64,000 bases of DNA, taken from contig CANNDF010000001.1 of NCBI GenBank assembly GCA_947503305.1, positions 186,001 to 250,000 on the forward strand, read 5' to 3'. The notes below the pieces were generated by a model, which was given only the letters and a program-made list of their open reading frames with translations, was not told where the DNA came from and searched no databases. Below are positions 46,125 through 55,400 of the stretch, one piece after another (position 1 is the first letter of the stretch; each line of letters begins with the position of its first letter). The DNA is from an uncultured Dokdonia sp. GTDB taxonomy: Bacteria; Bacteroidota; Bacteroidia; Flavobacteriales; Flavobacteriaceae. A program made the translations under genes and the position numbers.

Positions 46125-46869
46125 AGGGATAATCAATGGTCTAAAAACATATGGAATTTCTTTTGGACTTGTTACTAAATTAGGATTGTGGAAGTACTTT
46201 GCAATTCCCATTGGGATTAGTATTCTAACAGCAATTATTATAGGGGTTTCTGCTTATGGTTTTTCTGATAATATAGGACATTGGGTCGCAAGAATATGGC
46301 CTTGGGAAACAGGTAAAAATGCGTTTGAAACTTTTGCCGAAATTATAGGAGGCTTATTCATTATTGTCATAGGACTTATCTTATATAAGCATATTATTAT
46401 GGCGTTAAGTGCTCCTTTTATGAGCCCTGTTTCTGAAAAAATCGAAGTATATCTCAACGGAGAAAATCATCGACATCGTGATACAGGATTTACCGAACAG
46501 CTCTGGCGAGGGATACGTATAAATGTTAGAAACTTAGGAATGGAATTGCTACTCACTATTCCTATCCTACTTTTAAACTTTATTCCAATTATTGGTAATA
46601 TAACTGCTACAGCCCTGCTTTTTTTAACACAAGCCTATTATGCTGGTTTTGGTAATATGGACTATACCCTAGAACGTCATTATGCTTATGGGGATAGTAT
46701 TTCATTTGTTAGAAGTCATCGGGGAGAAGCCATAGGCAATGGAATTGTTTTTATGTTGTTTTTATTAGTCCCTTTTGTAGGGGTTATTTTAGTATTACCC
46801 CTTTCTGTTACTTCGGCAACGGTTCAAACAATTCACTTACTAAAGTTAAAAGAAAAATATCCAGCGTGA
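46117..46869 (+). CDS. EI24/CysZ-like inner-membrane protein
   Basis: A 250-residue protein with about four to six hydrophobic segments (near 25-50, 70-100, 135-185, 205-235), matching the EI24 domain family, which includes the sulfate permease CysZ and related proteins. There are short conserved features such as LSAPFMSPVSEKIE near 95. A sulfate role is not supported by the context. Its place between hemE and hemF suggests a link to porphyrin metabolism or transport, which is inference. It overlaps the upstream gene by 8 bases and the downstream gene by 4 (GTGA). Confidence 0.8.
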   Translation: MIKGIINGLKTYGISFGLVTKLGLWKYFAIPIGISILTAIIIGVSAYGFSDNIGHWVARIWPWETGKNAFETFAEIIGGLFIIVIGLILYKHIIMALSAPFMSPVSEKIEVYLNGENHRHRDTGFTEQLWRGIRINVRNLGMELLLTIPILLLNFIPIIGNITATALLFLTQAYYAGFGNMDYTLERHYAYGDSISFVRSHRGEAIGNGIVFMLFLLVPFVGVILVLPLSVTSATVQTIHLLKLKEKYPA

Positions 46870-47531
46870 GTATCATAGAAAAATACGATCGTTATTTTAT
46901 CTATGCAGGGGTTATTATTAACCTGATCATAGCCTACCGTTTTTATGCACTATGGGCACACCCTAATCAAGAGCATGCAGGATATATTACGACAATGGCA
47001 ACATTGATAGGTTTTGAATTTATTATGGTACATAGCGGGGTGTTTATGTCTGTTTTTCCAAAAAAAATATCACTCTATATATTTTTTCCGTTTTATGGGC
47101 TTTTTGCTTTGGTATTTTCTACATTGATAGATGATTGGCATATTATACTTATTACGTATTTATTTGCCGTCTTTAATAGAATGCGATTTGCCTTTGCAGA
47201 TGTTCCTAAATCTATTAAAAATAGAAACATTCTTACATCTGTACTTGCTGCCATTATCTATTTTATACTAATTTTTGTCGTAGCATTTAATGCAGAAAAA
47301 ATTCCGGAATTGGGATTAACAAGATCTTATCTTGAAATGTCAGGATATCTATCTTCTATAGAAACAGGAGGTATCCTAATAGACACTCCTCAAACAGCAA
47401 TGGCATTAGGTTTATTTTATTACGTAGCTTTGGCACTTGTAGAGTTTTTATTTGTCAGATATCGTATAGGTGTTCAGACACCTATTCCTTCTAAAGGATC
47501 AAATAATAAAAAAACAATTCACTCTAATTAA
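46866..47531 (+). CDS. Multi-pass membrane protein of unknown function in the heme operon
   Basis: A 221-residue protein with about six hydrophobic segments (near 10-27, 38-58, 66-88, 90-106, 121-142, 174-200). I do not recognise the family. The start is GTG at 46866, overlapping the stop of the upstream EI24-like gene, and no ATG lies near the expected N-terminus. hemF begins 15 bases later, so the three unknown genes sit fully inside the heme operon. The tail is basic and polar. Confidence 0.75.
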   Translation: MSIIEKYDRYFIYAGVIINLIIAYRFYALWAHPNQEHAGYITTMATLIGFEFIMVHSGVFMSVFPKKISLYIFFPFYGLFALVFSTLIDDWHIILITYLFAVFNRMRFAFADVPKSIKNRNILTSVLAAIIYFILIFVVAFNAEKIPELGLTRSYLEMSGYLSSIETGGILIDTPQTAMALGLFYYVALALVEFLFVRYRIGVQTPIPSKGSNNKKTIHSN

Positions 47532-47546
47532 AGAAAATAGTAGTTC

Positions 47547-48449
47547 ATGAAAGAACAATTTGTCACCTATATTCACACCCTTCAGGATCGTATTACATCT
47601 GCCCTCGAAGAGATAGATGGTAAAGCTACATTTAAAGAAGATTTATGGAAACGTGCTGAAGGAGGAGGAGGCCGTACTCGGGTTATCGAAAATGGAAATG
47701 TTTTTGAAAAAGGAGGGGTTAATATCTCTCAGGTACATGGGGAGTTGCCAGTAACTATGCAAAACTATTTTGGCGTAAAAGATGCTAATTTCTTTGCCTG
47801 TGGACTCTCACTTGTATTACATCCTAAAAGCCCTATGGTACCAACAGTACATGCTAACTGGCGCTACTTTGAAATGTATAATAAAGATGGAGTGATTGTA
47901 GATCAATGGTTTGGAGGCGGTCAGGATCTGACACCTTATTATCTCTTTGATGAAGATGCGATTCATTTTCATACGGTTTGTAAAAATGCCTGTGATGTCC
48001 ATCATCCTGAGTTTTACCCAAAATACAAAGCACGATGTGATGAGTACTTCTATAATGCACATCGCAATGAAGGTCGTGGTGTAGGAGGTCTGTTTTTTGA
48101 CTATCTCAAAAAGACAGAAGAAATGTCTATGCAAGATTGGTTCGAATTTGTCACAACTGTAGGAGATCGTTTTTTAGAAGCGTATATCCCTATTGTTGAA
48201 CGTAGAAAAGATACCGCTTTTGCGAAAGCACAAAAAGACTGGCAAGAAGTGCGTCGTGGACGTTATGTAGAATTTAATCTTGTACACGACAAAGGCACTT
48301 TATTTGGTCTTAAAACCAATGGCCGTATTGAGAGTATCTTAATGAGCTTGCCTCCTGTTGTACAATGGAAGTATGATCACCATCCAGAAGAAGGAAGTGA
48401 AGAGGCAAAACTCATTGAAGTATTAAAAAACCCGAAAGAGTGGGTGTAA
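47547..48449 (+). CDS. hemF: Oxygen-dependent coproporphyrinogen-III oxidase
   Basis: A 300-residue aerobic enzyme that decarboxylates coproporphyrinogen III to protoporphyrinogen IX. RAEGGGGRTRVIENGNVFEK, HANWRYFEM, WFGGGQDLTPYYLFDED and RGRYVEFNLVHDKGTLFGLK are family blocks, with His and Asp placed as expected. It requires O2, consistent with an aerobic organism. No hemN is visible here. A one-mismatch palindrome copy gives AFAKA near residue 226. Confidence 0.97.
   Translation: MKEQFVTYIHTLQDRITSALEEIDGKATFKEDLWKRAEGGGGRTRVIENGNVFEKGGVNISQVHGELPVTMQNYFGVKDANFFACGLSLVLHPKSPMVPTVHANWRYFEMYNKDGVIVDQWFGGGQDLTPYYLFDEDAIHFHTVCKNACDVHHPEFYPKYKARCDEYFYNAHRNEGRGVGGLFFDYLKKTEEMSMQDWFEFVTTVGDRFLEAYIPIVERRKDTAFAKAQKDWQEVRRGRYVEFNLVHDKGTLFGLKTNGRIESILMSLPPVVQWKYDHHPEEGSEEAKLIEVLKNPKEWV
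48216..48229. repeat. One-mismatch palindrome copy (GCTTTTGCGAAAGC)
   Basis: Differs from the consensus by C to T at position 6. Inside hemF, read as AFAKA. Confidence 0.75.
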
Positions 48450-48467
48450 TTAAAAAATAAACTATCT

Positions 48468-49457
48468 ATGTATCCATTACGAAGAAATAGAAGATTAAGA
48501 ACTTCAGAAGCCATACGAAGTCTTGTACGTGAGACGGTCATTACTCCAAATGATTTTCTCGTTCCTTTATTTGTTGTTGAAGGCAATGGAATTAAAGAGG
48601 AGATCCCTTCTATGCCTAATTATTATCGATTTAGCCTAGATCTGTTACCTCTGGAAGTAAAAACATTATGGGCCTTGGGACTTAAGTCTGTATTACTTTT
48701 TGTGAAGGTACCTGATACTCTTAAAGATAACTCTGGAACAGAAGCCCTTAATCCTGATGGATTAATGCAACGTGCTATAAAAACTGTTAAGGATGCTGTA
48801 CCAGAAATGCTCGTAATGACAGATGTTGCTCTTGATCCTTATTCTAATTTTGGTCACGATGGTATTGTGGCTAATGGTCAGATTGTAAACGATGACACCA
48901 ATGCAATTCTTGCAGAAATGTCATTATCTCATGCTCATGCTGGTGCCGATTTTGTAGCGCCTAGCGATATGATGGATGGTCGAATCTTTGAAATACGTAC
49001 ACTTCTGGAAGATGAAGGTTTTCATACTACCGGAATTATGAGTTATAGTGCAAAATATGCATCTGCTTTTTATGGCCCTTTTAGAGATGCTCTAGATAGT
49101 GCTCCTGCTGATCTTCAAGATATTCCTAAAGACAAGAAAACCTATCAAATGGATTTTGCAAACCGTAAAGAGGCTATAAAAGAGTCCCGCATGGATATTG
49201 AAGAAGGAGCAGATATCGTGATGGTAAAACCTGGTCTGGCCTACTTAGATATTGTACGTGATATTAGAGAAGCTATAGATGTTCCTATTGCTGTATATCA
49301 AGTAAGTGGCGAATATGCAATGCTCAAAGCTGCCGCTGCAAAAGGCTGGTTAGATCATGATGCTGTGATGCTAGAGCAAATTACAGCTATCAAAAGAGCA
49401 GGAGCTCATATTATAGCCAGTTATTTTGCAAAGGATATTGTAAAATTATTAGGATAA
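48468..49457 (+). CDS. hemB: Delta-aminolevulinic acid dehydratase (porphobilinogen synthase)
   Basis: A 329-residue enzyme that condenses two 5-aminolevulinates. SYSAKYASAFYGPFRDA and VMVKPGLAYLD carry the two active-site lysines. The metal region reads DVALDPYSNFGHDG, with Asp in place of the Cys triad, so this is the Mg-dependent rather than the Zn-dependent type. It is the last gene of the operon, 18 bases after hemF, and ends one base before the convergent gene's stop. It catalyses the second step of the pathway although encoded last. Confidence 0.97.
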   Translation: MYPLRRNRRLRTSEAIRSLVRETVITPNDFLVPLFVVEGNGIKEEIPSMPNYYRFSLDLLPLEVKTLWALGLKSVLLFVKVPDTLKDNSGTEALNPDGLMQRAIKTVKDAVPEMLVMTDVALDPYSNFGHDGIVANGQIVNDDTNAILAEMSLSHAHAGADFVAPSDMMDGRIFEIRTLLEDEGFHTTGIMSYSAKYASAFYGPFRDALDSAPADLQDIPKDKKTYQMDFANRKEAIKESRMDIEEGADIVMVKPGLAYLDIVRDIREAIDVPIAVYQVSGEYAMLKAAAAKGWLDHDAVMLEQITAIKRAGAHIIASYFAKDIVKLLG

Positions 49458-49458
49458 G

Positions 49459-50664
49459 CTATTTATTTGTAAATGCTTTTTCACCCAGGTTTAATCCCCA
49501 ATTAACACCTATAAGGCTTACTAAATTATCATCTTGTGGGAAATCTTTTCCAAAACCTCCAGTGATACTCATCGTCTGGTTGAGTTGGAATGTAATATTG
49601 CCTACAGATCGGAATTGCTCTCCGTCGCCTTCTCTCCTTAAATACTCATACGAAAATTTAAATCGCTCTAGCTCTAACTCTATTTTACCTCCATAATCCC
49701 AAAAGGCAGTTGTACCAAAAGTTCCATCATTTTCTACTACAAATCCATCATCTATGTATTTTCCTATACCATAGGCATGTAAGTAATTTTGATCTGTAAA
49801 TTTAATAGCGAGATCTGCCGTAAGCCAGCTTCCGAAACGATTTGCTGTAGATGCGTCTACATCATTCTCTTTAAACAAAACACTATACCCTAACGCACCA
49901 TCCAATCGGAAAATAGGTTTTATATTTTTTTTATTGAGATAGAAATTATTGATTCTGGCACATCGCCCTTTGAAATAGGCTTCTAATAGTTTATCACTAG
50001 TAGAGTATTGTCTTTTATATGCAGGATTATTATTTAAAAAAGCTATTGCCGAAGCTTCATAAGCCTTTTTGTTAGTTTCAAAATCTTTACACTTTGCCAC
50101 ATCTGGGCTTATAAGATTTGCACCTGGTCTTCGTACATAGGTATCAAAACTCTTCATAATATCATTTTCATAACCGCCTTCTAAACTTTTGATAATTCCG
50201 ACAATCTCAGAGGTTCGTTTACCATAAACTTCGGCAATAGTGGTTCGTAAACCAACAGCAAAGACTTTACGTTCTCCCTCAATATTCTGAAACTCCTTAT
50301 CTAGATAGGCTAAGGAAAGTGTCGTATTGGTCTCTAAAGATTTAAAAGGATCAATTTTATCATCGTCTTTAATGCCACGATACTCTCTATAAGATGTGTC
50401 ATCATTTCCTCCCAAAATCCAATATGGATTTACTTCTAAAGCGATATTATTATCAGAAAACCCATTAGATACATATAATGCAAGGCTTTTAAGATTATCT
50501 GGAGTACTGATACTTGTAGGAGTCTCATCTAGCAATATAAATGCTGGATTGGTCACACTTTCAAAATTAAAATCATTGATGGATTTTTTTGAATCATCAT
50601 TCTCTTGCGATTCAACGATCCAACATAGCAAGCAAAAAAGTAATACTATCTTATTTTTTCTCAT
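49459..50664 (-). CDS. Exported protein, probably outer-membrane beta-barrel, unknown function
   Basis: A 401-residue protein with a signal peptide (MRKNKIVLLFCLLCWIVESQ). The C-terminal 150 residues have many alternating hydrophobic strands (SWLTADLAIKFTD, GGKIELELERFKFSYEYL, SVGNITFQLNQTMSITGGFG), which suggests a barrel; the central region with Cys is soluble-looking. No named family recognised. It overlaps the upstream 152-residue gene by four bases (ATGA), so the two form an operon. It is convergent with hemB with a one-base gap and no room for a terminator. Confidence 0.7.
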   Translation of the reverse strand: MRKNKIVLLFCLLCWIVESQENDDSKKSINDFNFESVTNPAFILLDETPTSISTPDNLKSLALYVSNGFSDNNIALEVNPYWILGGNDDTSYREYRGIKDDDKIDPFKSLETNTTLSLAYLDKEFQNIEGERKVFAVGLRTTIAEVYGKRTSEIVGIIKSLEGGYENDIMKSFDTYVRRPGANLISPDVAKCKDFETNKKAYEASAIAFLNNNPAYKRQYSTSDKLLEAYFKGRCARINNFYLNKKNIKPIFRLDGALGYSVLFKENDVDASTANRFGSWLTADLAIKFTDQNYLHAYGIGKYIDDGFVVENDGTFGTTAFWDYGGKIELELERFKFSYEYLRREGDGEQFRSVGNITFQLNQTMSITGGFGKDFPQDDNLVSLIGVNWGLNLGEKAFTNK

Positions 50665-51119
50665 GATGCTGTATCTTCTAGTTCTTTTACAAATTCTTTA
50701 TGGTCTGTAAGAATGTCTTCTTTAAAAACAATCTCTATACGCTTAGTCACTGAAAAAACATTACTCCCTCCATCTTTATACTCATTAGGAAACTTAACAT
50801 AGGTAGAAAGATATGTTTGTTTTGAATCACGATCTGATAGTACATATTTTACTAAAGTCCCCTTAAGAATTGTATTCTTATTAGGCATTTGCCCTTGGGT
50901 AACCGCAAATTGGGTATTTATATAGAGAATACTCCTTTGAACCGCATCTTCTTTATTAATTTTTGTAGTCCCTTGATCTTCATCTAGTGCTTCAGAATCT
51001 GTATCATCGTTCTTATTAATTAAATAAAAAACTATAGTTCCATATTGACTTGCTAAGGACTTATGCGTCACCTTAACATTAATTTTCTGATTATTTACAT
51101 AGGTTTCAAATGTTTCCAT
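50661..51119 (-). CDS. Small unknown protein, partner of the downstream exported protein
   Basis: A 152-residue protein without a signal peptide. It is hydrophilic, beta-rich at the start (TYVNNQKINVKVTHKSL) with an acidic stretch near 35-50, and contains FVKELED at the end. I do not recognise it. It is translationally coupled (4-base overlap) to the exported protein at 49459, which suggests a shared function, perhaps cytosolic or exported by other means. Confidence 0.65.
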   Translation of the reverse strand: METFETYVNNQKINVKVTHKSLASQYGTIVFYLINKNDDTDSEALDEDQGTTKINKEDAVQRSILYINTQFAVTQGQMPNKNTILKGTLVKYVLSDRDSKQTYLSTYVKFPNEYKDGGSNVFSVTKRIEIVFKEDILTDHKEFVKELEDTAS

Positions 51120-51440
51120 GTGTTTCTGTGATTTGTGAGAGTAAAGATGGTTTTAAAATTGATCGTAAATAATACCCAATACTGGTTATTATTTGGAAAA
51201 GTTACAACATTTACTTTGATTTTAATGCATAACTACCCATGTAAATCACTGCAAATGAATTACATGACAATTATTAATTGTACGCTTTCGCGAAAGCGTA
51301 TATAAAAATAATCTCTCCAAACATTTATGGTAAGAAGTCATATCTGGCCTTTATAAATGTATAGTTAAACACATTGTTTGCCTTTCAAAATAGGGTTTTA
51401 CAAATAATTCAATACCTTTACTTCAAATCAATACTAAGCT
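51120..51440. other. Intergenic region, 321 bases
   Basis: Divergent region between the leftward unknown pair and the rightward CNNM/CBS gene. It is AT-rich and holds palindrome copy 11 (51281-51300 as a 20-bp perfect palindrome). A weak TACCTTTA (51413-51420) resembles a -7 element 20 bases before the CNNM start. I see no ORF or RNA gene. Confidence 0.6.
51284..51297. repeat. Palindrome copy 11 (GCTTTCGCGAAAGC)
   Basis: Perfect copy in the intergenic region. The symmetry extends to 20 bp, TACGCTTTCGCGAAAGCGTA (51281-51300). Confidence 0.95.
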
Positions 51441-52535
51441 ATGAGCTCACTCCTTTTTTGGGCAACAATTTCAATTTTCTTCTCTTTTTTATGCTCCATT
51501 CTAGAAGCTGTTCTTTTGAGTATAAGCCCTACATTTATTAATCTCAAAAAGAAGGAAGGAAAAACATATGCTACTCGTCTGGAAGATCTTAAAAAAGATG
51601 TTGACAAACCTCTTATTGCAATTCTAACATTAAACACACTAGCTCATACTGTAGGTGCCATGATGGTGGGTAAGGTAGCCGCTACACTCTATCCTGATTT
51701 TAATATTTTAGGGATCAACTTTGTAGGTCTGGTCTCAGGTTTAATGACTTTTTTAATTCTAGTAGCCTCTGAGATAATTCCTAAAACAATAGGTGCTACC
51801 TACTGGAAACAACTTGCAAACTTTACAGCCAAAACGCTTAATATCATGGTACTTTTTTTAAAGTATACTGGGATATTATGGTTATTACAACTCTTCACAA
51901 AACTTGTAGGAAGTAAAGGTCATCACGGGAGTGTTTTAAGTCGTGAAGATTTTACGGCTATGGCTCAAATTGCTAGTGATGAAGGTGTTTTTGAAGAGTC
52001 AGAAAGTAAAATTATAAATAATCTATTGTCCTTTAAAGAAGTGCTTACTAAAGATGTAATGACACCTCGTACGGTTATGAAAACCGCTCCTGCTACTATG
52101 ACAATAAGTGATTTTTTTACTAAAAATCAAAGTCTGCGCTTCTCTCGAATTCCTATATATGATGACAATATAGATCATATAACTGGTATTGTTTTAAAAA
52201 GTGAAGTATACAGAGAAATGGCCTTGGATAATCATACAAAAACTCTTGCTGATATTCAAAGACCTATTATGATAACAAATAGGAACCTTCCTATTCCTGA
52301 ACTTTTTGAAGCACTTATTTCTACTAAAAATCATATTGCGCTTGTTGTTGACGAATATGGGACCACATCTGGCCTTGTGTCTATGGAAGACGTTATTGAA
52401 ACACTCTTAGGGCTTGAGATTATGGATGAAAGTGACCATGTTGCAGATTTACAAACTCTGGCTCGAAAAAACTGGGAAAAACGCGCAAAAATCTTAGGCC
52501 TTTTTGATGAAAAAAATACTCCAAAAAAAGAATAA
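51441..52535 (+). CDS. CNNM transmembrane and CBS domain protein (CorC/HlyC family)
   Basis: A 364-residue inner-membrane protein. A CNNM (DUF21) domain with about three to four membrane segments occupies residues 3-170, including SILEAVLLSISPTF and SEIIPKTIGATYW signatures. A helical linker (SREDFTAMAQIASDEGVFEE) leads to paired CBS domains (about 205-335) with VMTPRTV and LVVDEYGTTSGLVSMEDV. It lacks the C-terminal CorC_HlyC domain of longer members. Likely a Mg2+/divalent-cation transport or homeostasis protein. The downstream DinB gene overlaps its 3' end by 29 bases. Confidence 0.92.
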   Translation: MSSLLFWATISIFFSFLCSILEAVLLSISPTFINLKKKEGKTYATRLEDLKKDVDKPLIAILTLNTLAHTVGAMMVGKVAATLYPDFNILGINFVGLVSGLMTFLILVASEIIPKTIGATYWKQLANFTAKTLNIMVLFLKYTGILWLLQLFTKLVGSKGHHGSVLSREDFTAMAQIASDEGVFEESESKIINNLLSFKEVLTKDVMTPRTVMKTAPATMTISDFFTKNQSLRFSRIPIYDDNIDHITGIVLKSEVYREMALDNHTKTLADIQRPIMITNRNLPIPELFEALISTKNHIALVVDEYGTTSGLVSMEDVIETLLGLEIMDESDHVADLQTLARKNWEKRAKILGLFDEKNTPKKE

Positions 52536-53043
52536 CATTGTTGTATTACTTTGTTTTATGACCTTAACTATTTATGGCCAACTTAGCTCTCCTAAAGATG
52601 CTTTTTTAGAAAAATGGACCCACTCTAAAGATTATCTTATCGCTATTGCAGAAAGTATGCCCGAAGAAAATTATATGTATAAGCCAACAGCAAAGCAGAT
52701 GAATTTTGGTGAGCAACTGCTTCATATACGTCAAAATATGATCTGGTTAGGAAGCACTTATTTTTCAGAAAAAGAATATGATAAAATAACTGCCTCTCAA
52801 GTTACTCTAGATACTAAAAAAGCGATTCTTGAGGCAATACAGCTAAGTTTTGATATGATAGCTACTATTGTAGAAGCTACTCCTTCTGAAGATCTTTCTA
52901 CTACCGTCAATTTTTTTGCTGGACCTAAGTCTAAACTTCAAATTCTCAATTTATTACAAGATCATGTAACGCACCATCGTGGACAACTAATCGTATATTT
53001 AAATTTAAATAAAATCAAACCGCCAACGTATTCGGGTTGGTAG
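52507..53043 (+). CDS. DinB family protein with signal peptide
   Basis: A 178-residue protein: N-terminal signal (about 1-25, NNIVVLLCFMTLTIYGQ) then a DinB/YfiT-like four-helix domain with a putative metal triad: His in QLLHIRQNM, and the HVTHHRGQ block near the C-terminus. DinB proteins are often thiol-dependent metalloenzymes; exported ones occur in Bacteroidota with unknown substrates. ATG at 52507 is preferred over the TTG three bases upstream. It overlaps the CNNM gene by 29 bases and the opposing hybrid kinase gene by 29 bases at its 3' end. Confidence 0.85.
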   Translation: MKKILQKKNNIVVLLCFMTLTIYGQLSSPKDAFLEKWTHSKDYLIAIAESMPEENYMYKPTAKQMNFGEQLLHIRQNMIWLGSTYFSEKEYDKITASQVTLDTKKAILEAIQLSFDMIATIVEATPSEDLSTTVNFFAGPKSKLQILNLLQDHVTHHRGQLIVYLNLNKIKPPTYSGW

Positions 53044-55306
53044 ACGATAGTCGTTTTTTTGATTTTGAGAATCGTGTTGATCTAGGATCTAAATTTCTTA
53101 AGATAGTTGTAATAAACTGTGATACATCATAAGGCTTTAAGATAATATCATTCATACCTGCCTCTTGTATTTCTTGTATAATTTCTCCCATCTCAACTGC
53201 TGTTAATGCAATGATAGGGATATGATTATTAAAAGTTCTTATGTGTTTTGTTGCTTCTATACCATCTATATTAGGCATATGAATATCCATCAATATAAGA
53301 TCATATGTTGTCGTTTTTACAAGAGCGACAGCTTCTGCACCATCATTTGCAAGACTACATTTGAAATTTCTGTTTTCTAATATTTTTTGAGTTATTTTTT
53401 GATTGATCCTATTATCATCTACAACGAGGATATGTACATTTTGAATCGTATATATACTATTTTCTTCTATTGTCAATGCTGTATTTATATCTGTGGTATC
53501 TTCAGGTAAATCTATAGGCTCCAAATCAATTGTAAAAGTAACTGTCGTGCCTTTTCCGACTTCACTCTCTAAATTAATTTTAGAACCATAAAGGTCTAGT
53601 AGTTTTTTTACAATAGGGAGTCCTAATCCAGTTCCTTGATAGTTATAATGACTGTTTTCTACCTGGGAAAATTCTTCGAAAATTGAAGCGTGTTTCTCTT
53701 TAGGTATCCCTATGCCATCATCTTTAATTACAAACTTTGTTCTATGTTTTCCTTCGTCTGTTATTGTTGCTTTTTGAATAGATAACCAAATATTCCCATT
53801 TTCATTAAACTTAATGGCATTCCCAATAAGATTCATTAATATTTGAGATAATCGTACCGAGTCTCCTATAAGCCCATTTGAAAGGGTCTCATCTATATCT
53901 AAATGAAGTTTATTATTGTTTTGTTCCAGACTAAACTCAAAGGACCTGATAATATTATTTATGAGAGAACTGATTTTAAATGGTGTATATTCTAATCGAA
54001 TGCCGCTTGCCTCCATTTTATTAATAAGGAGAACATCATTAATAAGCGATAGTAAATAATCTGCAGAAAACTTTAATGATTGTAAATCATCATTATGGGA
54101 TTTTATATTTTTATCTTCTAGAAGTATAGAGGCTATTCCTATCACTCCATATAGTGGGGTTCTAAGCTCATGGCTAACTGTAGAAAAAAATTGTGTTTTT
54201 AAGTATGATAAATGCTCTGCATCTTCTTTAGCCTGTATGAGTTGGTGGTTCTTTTCACGTAAGCGTTTTACTAAGTTTTTACGATTTTCCCACATTCTAT
54301 ATATAATAAGTAATGTAATAAAAAGAATGATGGTTGCAATAACAAAAACTATAGCTGTTCGTCTCGAATTTGAAACAAGTTGTTTTGTGTATTCCTGTTC
54401 TTTTTTTGCAATTTCAAGGGATCGTTCATACTCTTCTAGATTAAATTTTGCGCCTGCAGTTTGAATCTCGCCTAGTTTTTCGGCTTCATACAGCTTGTCA
54501 TCATACTCTTTTTGTTGTTTTAAACTCGCAAAAGCTTTTTCATGATTTCCAGTAATCTCATAAAGAGTAGATAAGTATTTAAAAGCTTCCGAACCTTCTA
54601 TAGGTAAGTCTTCTTCTAAGACTATTTTTGAAACTGTCGTAAGTTCATTCTCTGCCTTTAGGTATTCTTTGTTTTTGATGTAATACCTACCTAAAAGAGT
54701 TTTTATGCTTAGTAGGGCGTACTTATTTTGTATAGAATCTTTGTTTGCACTCTTCTTTGCTTTCAATAAATAAGGAAGTGCTCGTTCTTCCTGACCTTCA
54801 TCTAGATAGGTCCATCCTATATTAAGATTGGCAGCAATATTATTGTATGACATTGTATCATGTCCTTCTTGTATAATCTTTTCATTTATTTTTATACTCT
54901 TTTTATAGTAGTCAATCCCTTTTTGATAATTTACTTTCCCATCAGATTCAATATTTCCTAGATTAAAATATGCCCAGGAGAGTAAACTATCTTTTTTACT
55001 TTCCTTAGCAAGTTCTAATGCTTTCTCATAGCTTATTCTTGCTTGAAATGTATCTTTTATACTAAGGTAAATTGTCCCTACAAGTTCATGCCCCATATAG
55101 GTATAGTAATCATTCTTCTTTTCGGAAGCTTTTGAAATAAGTTTTGCAGAGAGCTCTAAGGCATCCTTATACTTAATATTGTCTATATGGTCATGTATAG
55201 ATCGCTCTATCATATAGAGGCTATCCTTAGGTTGTATATCCTCTTGAGAAGTCAATAGAGGACTTGAGCAAAGTGCCAAAAGCACTAAAAATTGCTTAAA
55301 CTTCAT
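53015..55306 (-). CDS. Hybrid histidine kinase with periplasmic TPR sensor (kinase 1)
   Basis: A 763-residue protein: signal peptide 1-20; TPR-type sensor region about 45-300; TM about 318-338; coiled segment; HisKA with FFSTVSHELRTPLYG (phospho-acceptor H379); HATPase with NLIGNAIKFNENGNIW, DDGIGIP and GTGLGLPIVKKL; receiver domain about 625-740 with phospho-acceptor D674 in LILMDIHMP and K724-like KPYD. No DNA-binding output domain, so the signal must pass to another protein or phosphorelay. Its neighbour at 55401 is a close paralogue. The 95-base gap between them allows separate promoters. Confidence 0.93.
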   Translation of the reverse strand: MKFKQFLVLLALCSSPLLTSQEDIQPKDSLYMIERSIHDHIDNIKYKDALELSAKLISKASEKKNDYYTYMGHELVGTIYLSIKDTFQARISYEKALELAKESKKDSLLSWAYFNLGNIESDGKVNYQKGIDYYKKSIKINEKIIQEGHDTMSYNNIAANLNIGWTYLDEGQEERALPYLLKAKKSANKDSIQNKYALLSIKTLLGRYYIKNKEYLKAENELTTVSKIVLEEDLPIEGSEAFKYLSTLYEITGNHEKAFASLKQQKEYDDKLYEAEKLGEIQTAGAKFNLEEYERSLEIAKKEQEYTKQLVSNSRRTAIVFVIATIILFITLLIIYRMWENRKNLVKRLREKNHQLIQAKEDAEHLSYLKTQFFSTVSHELRTPLYGVIGIASILLEDKNIKSHNDDLQSLKFSADYLLSLINDVLLINKMEASGIRLEYTPFKISSLINNIIRSFEFSLEQNNNKLHLDIDETLSNGLIGDSVRLSQILMNLIGNAIKFNENGNIWLSIQKATITDEGKHRTKFVIKDDGIGIPKEKHASIFEEFSQVENSHYNYQGTGLGLPIVKKLLDLYGSKINLESEVGKGTTVTFTIDLEPIDLPEDTTDINTALTIEENSIYTIQNVHILVVDDNRINQKITQKILENRNFKCSLANDGAEAVALVKTTTYDLILMDIHMPNIDGIEATKHIRTFNNHIPIIALTAVEMGEIIQEIQEAGMNDIILKPYDVSQFITTILRNLDPRSTRFSKSKKRLSSTNPNTLAV

Positions 55307-55400
55307 AAGTAATTATAATTTGGGAAATGTGAAAGTACTGATAATTAGCATCTTGTACAAAATTCTTTGTATATACTAGTGTTAAATCAGCATTAATTGG

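Noticed and set aside
47817-48134. Leftward 105-residue ORF inside hemF
   Set aside because: It is antisense shadow of hemF; the composition (His, Phe, Cys, Ile rich) reflects the complementary codons rather than a protein.
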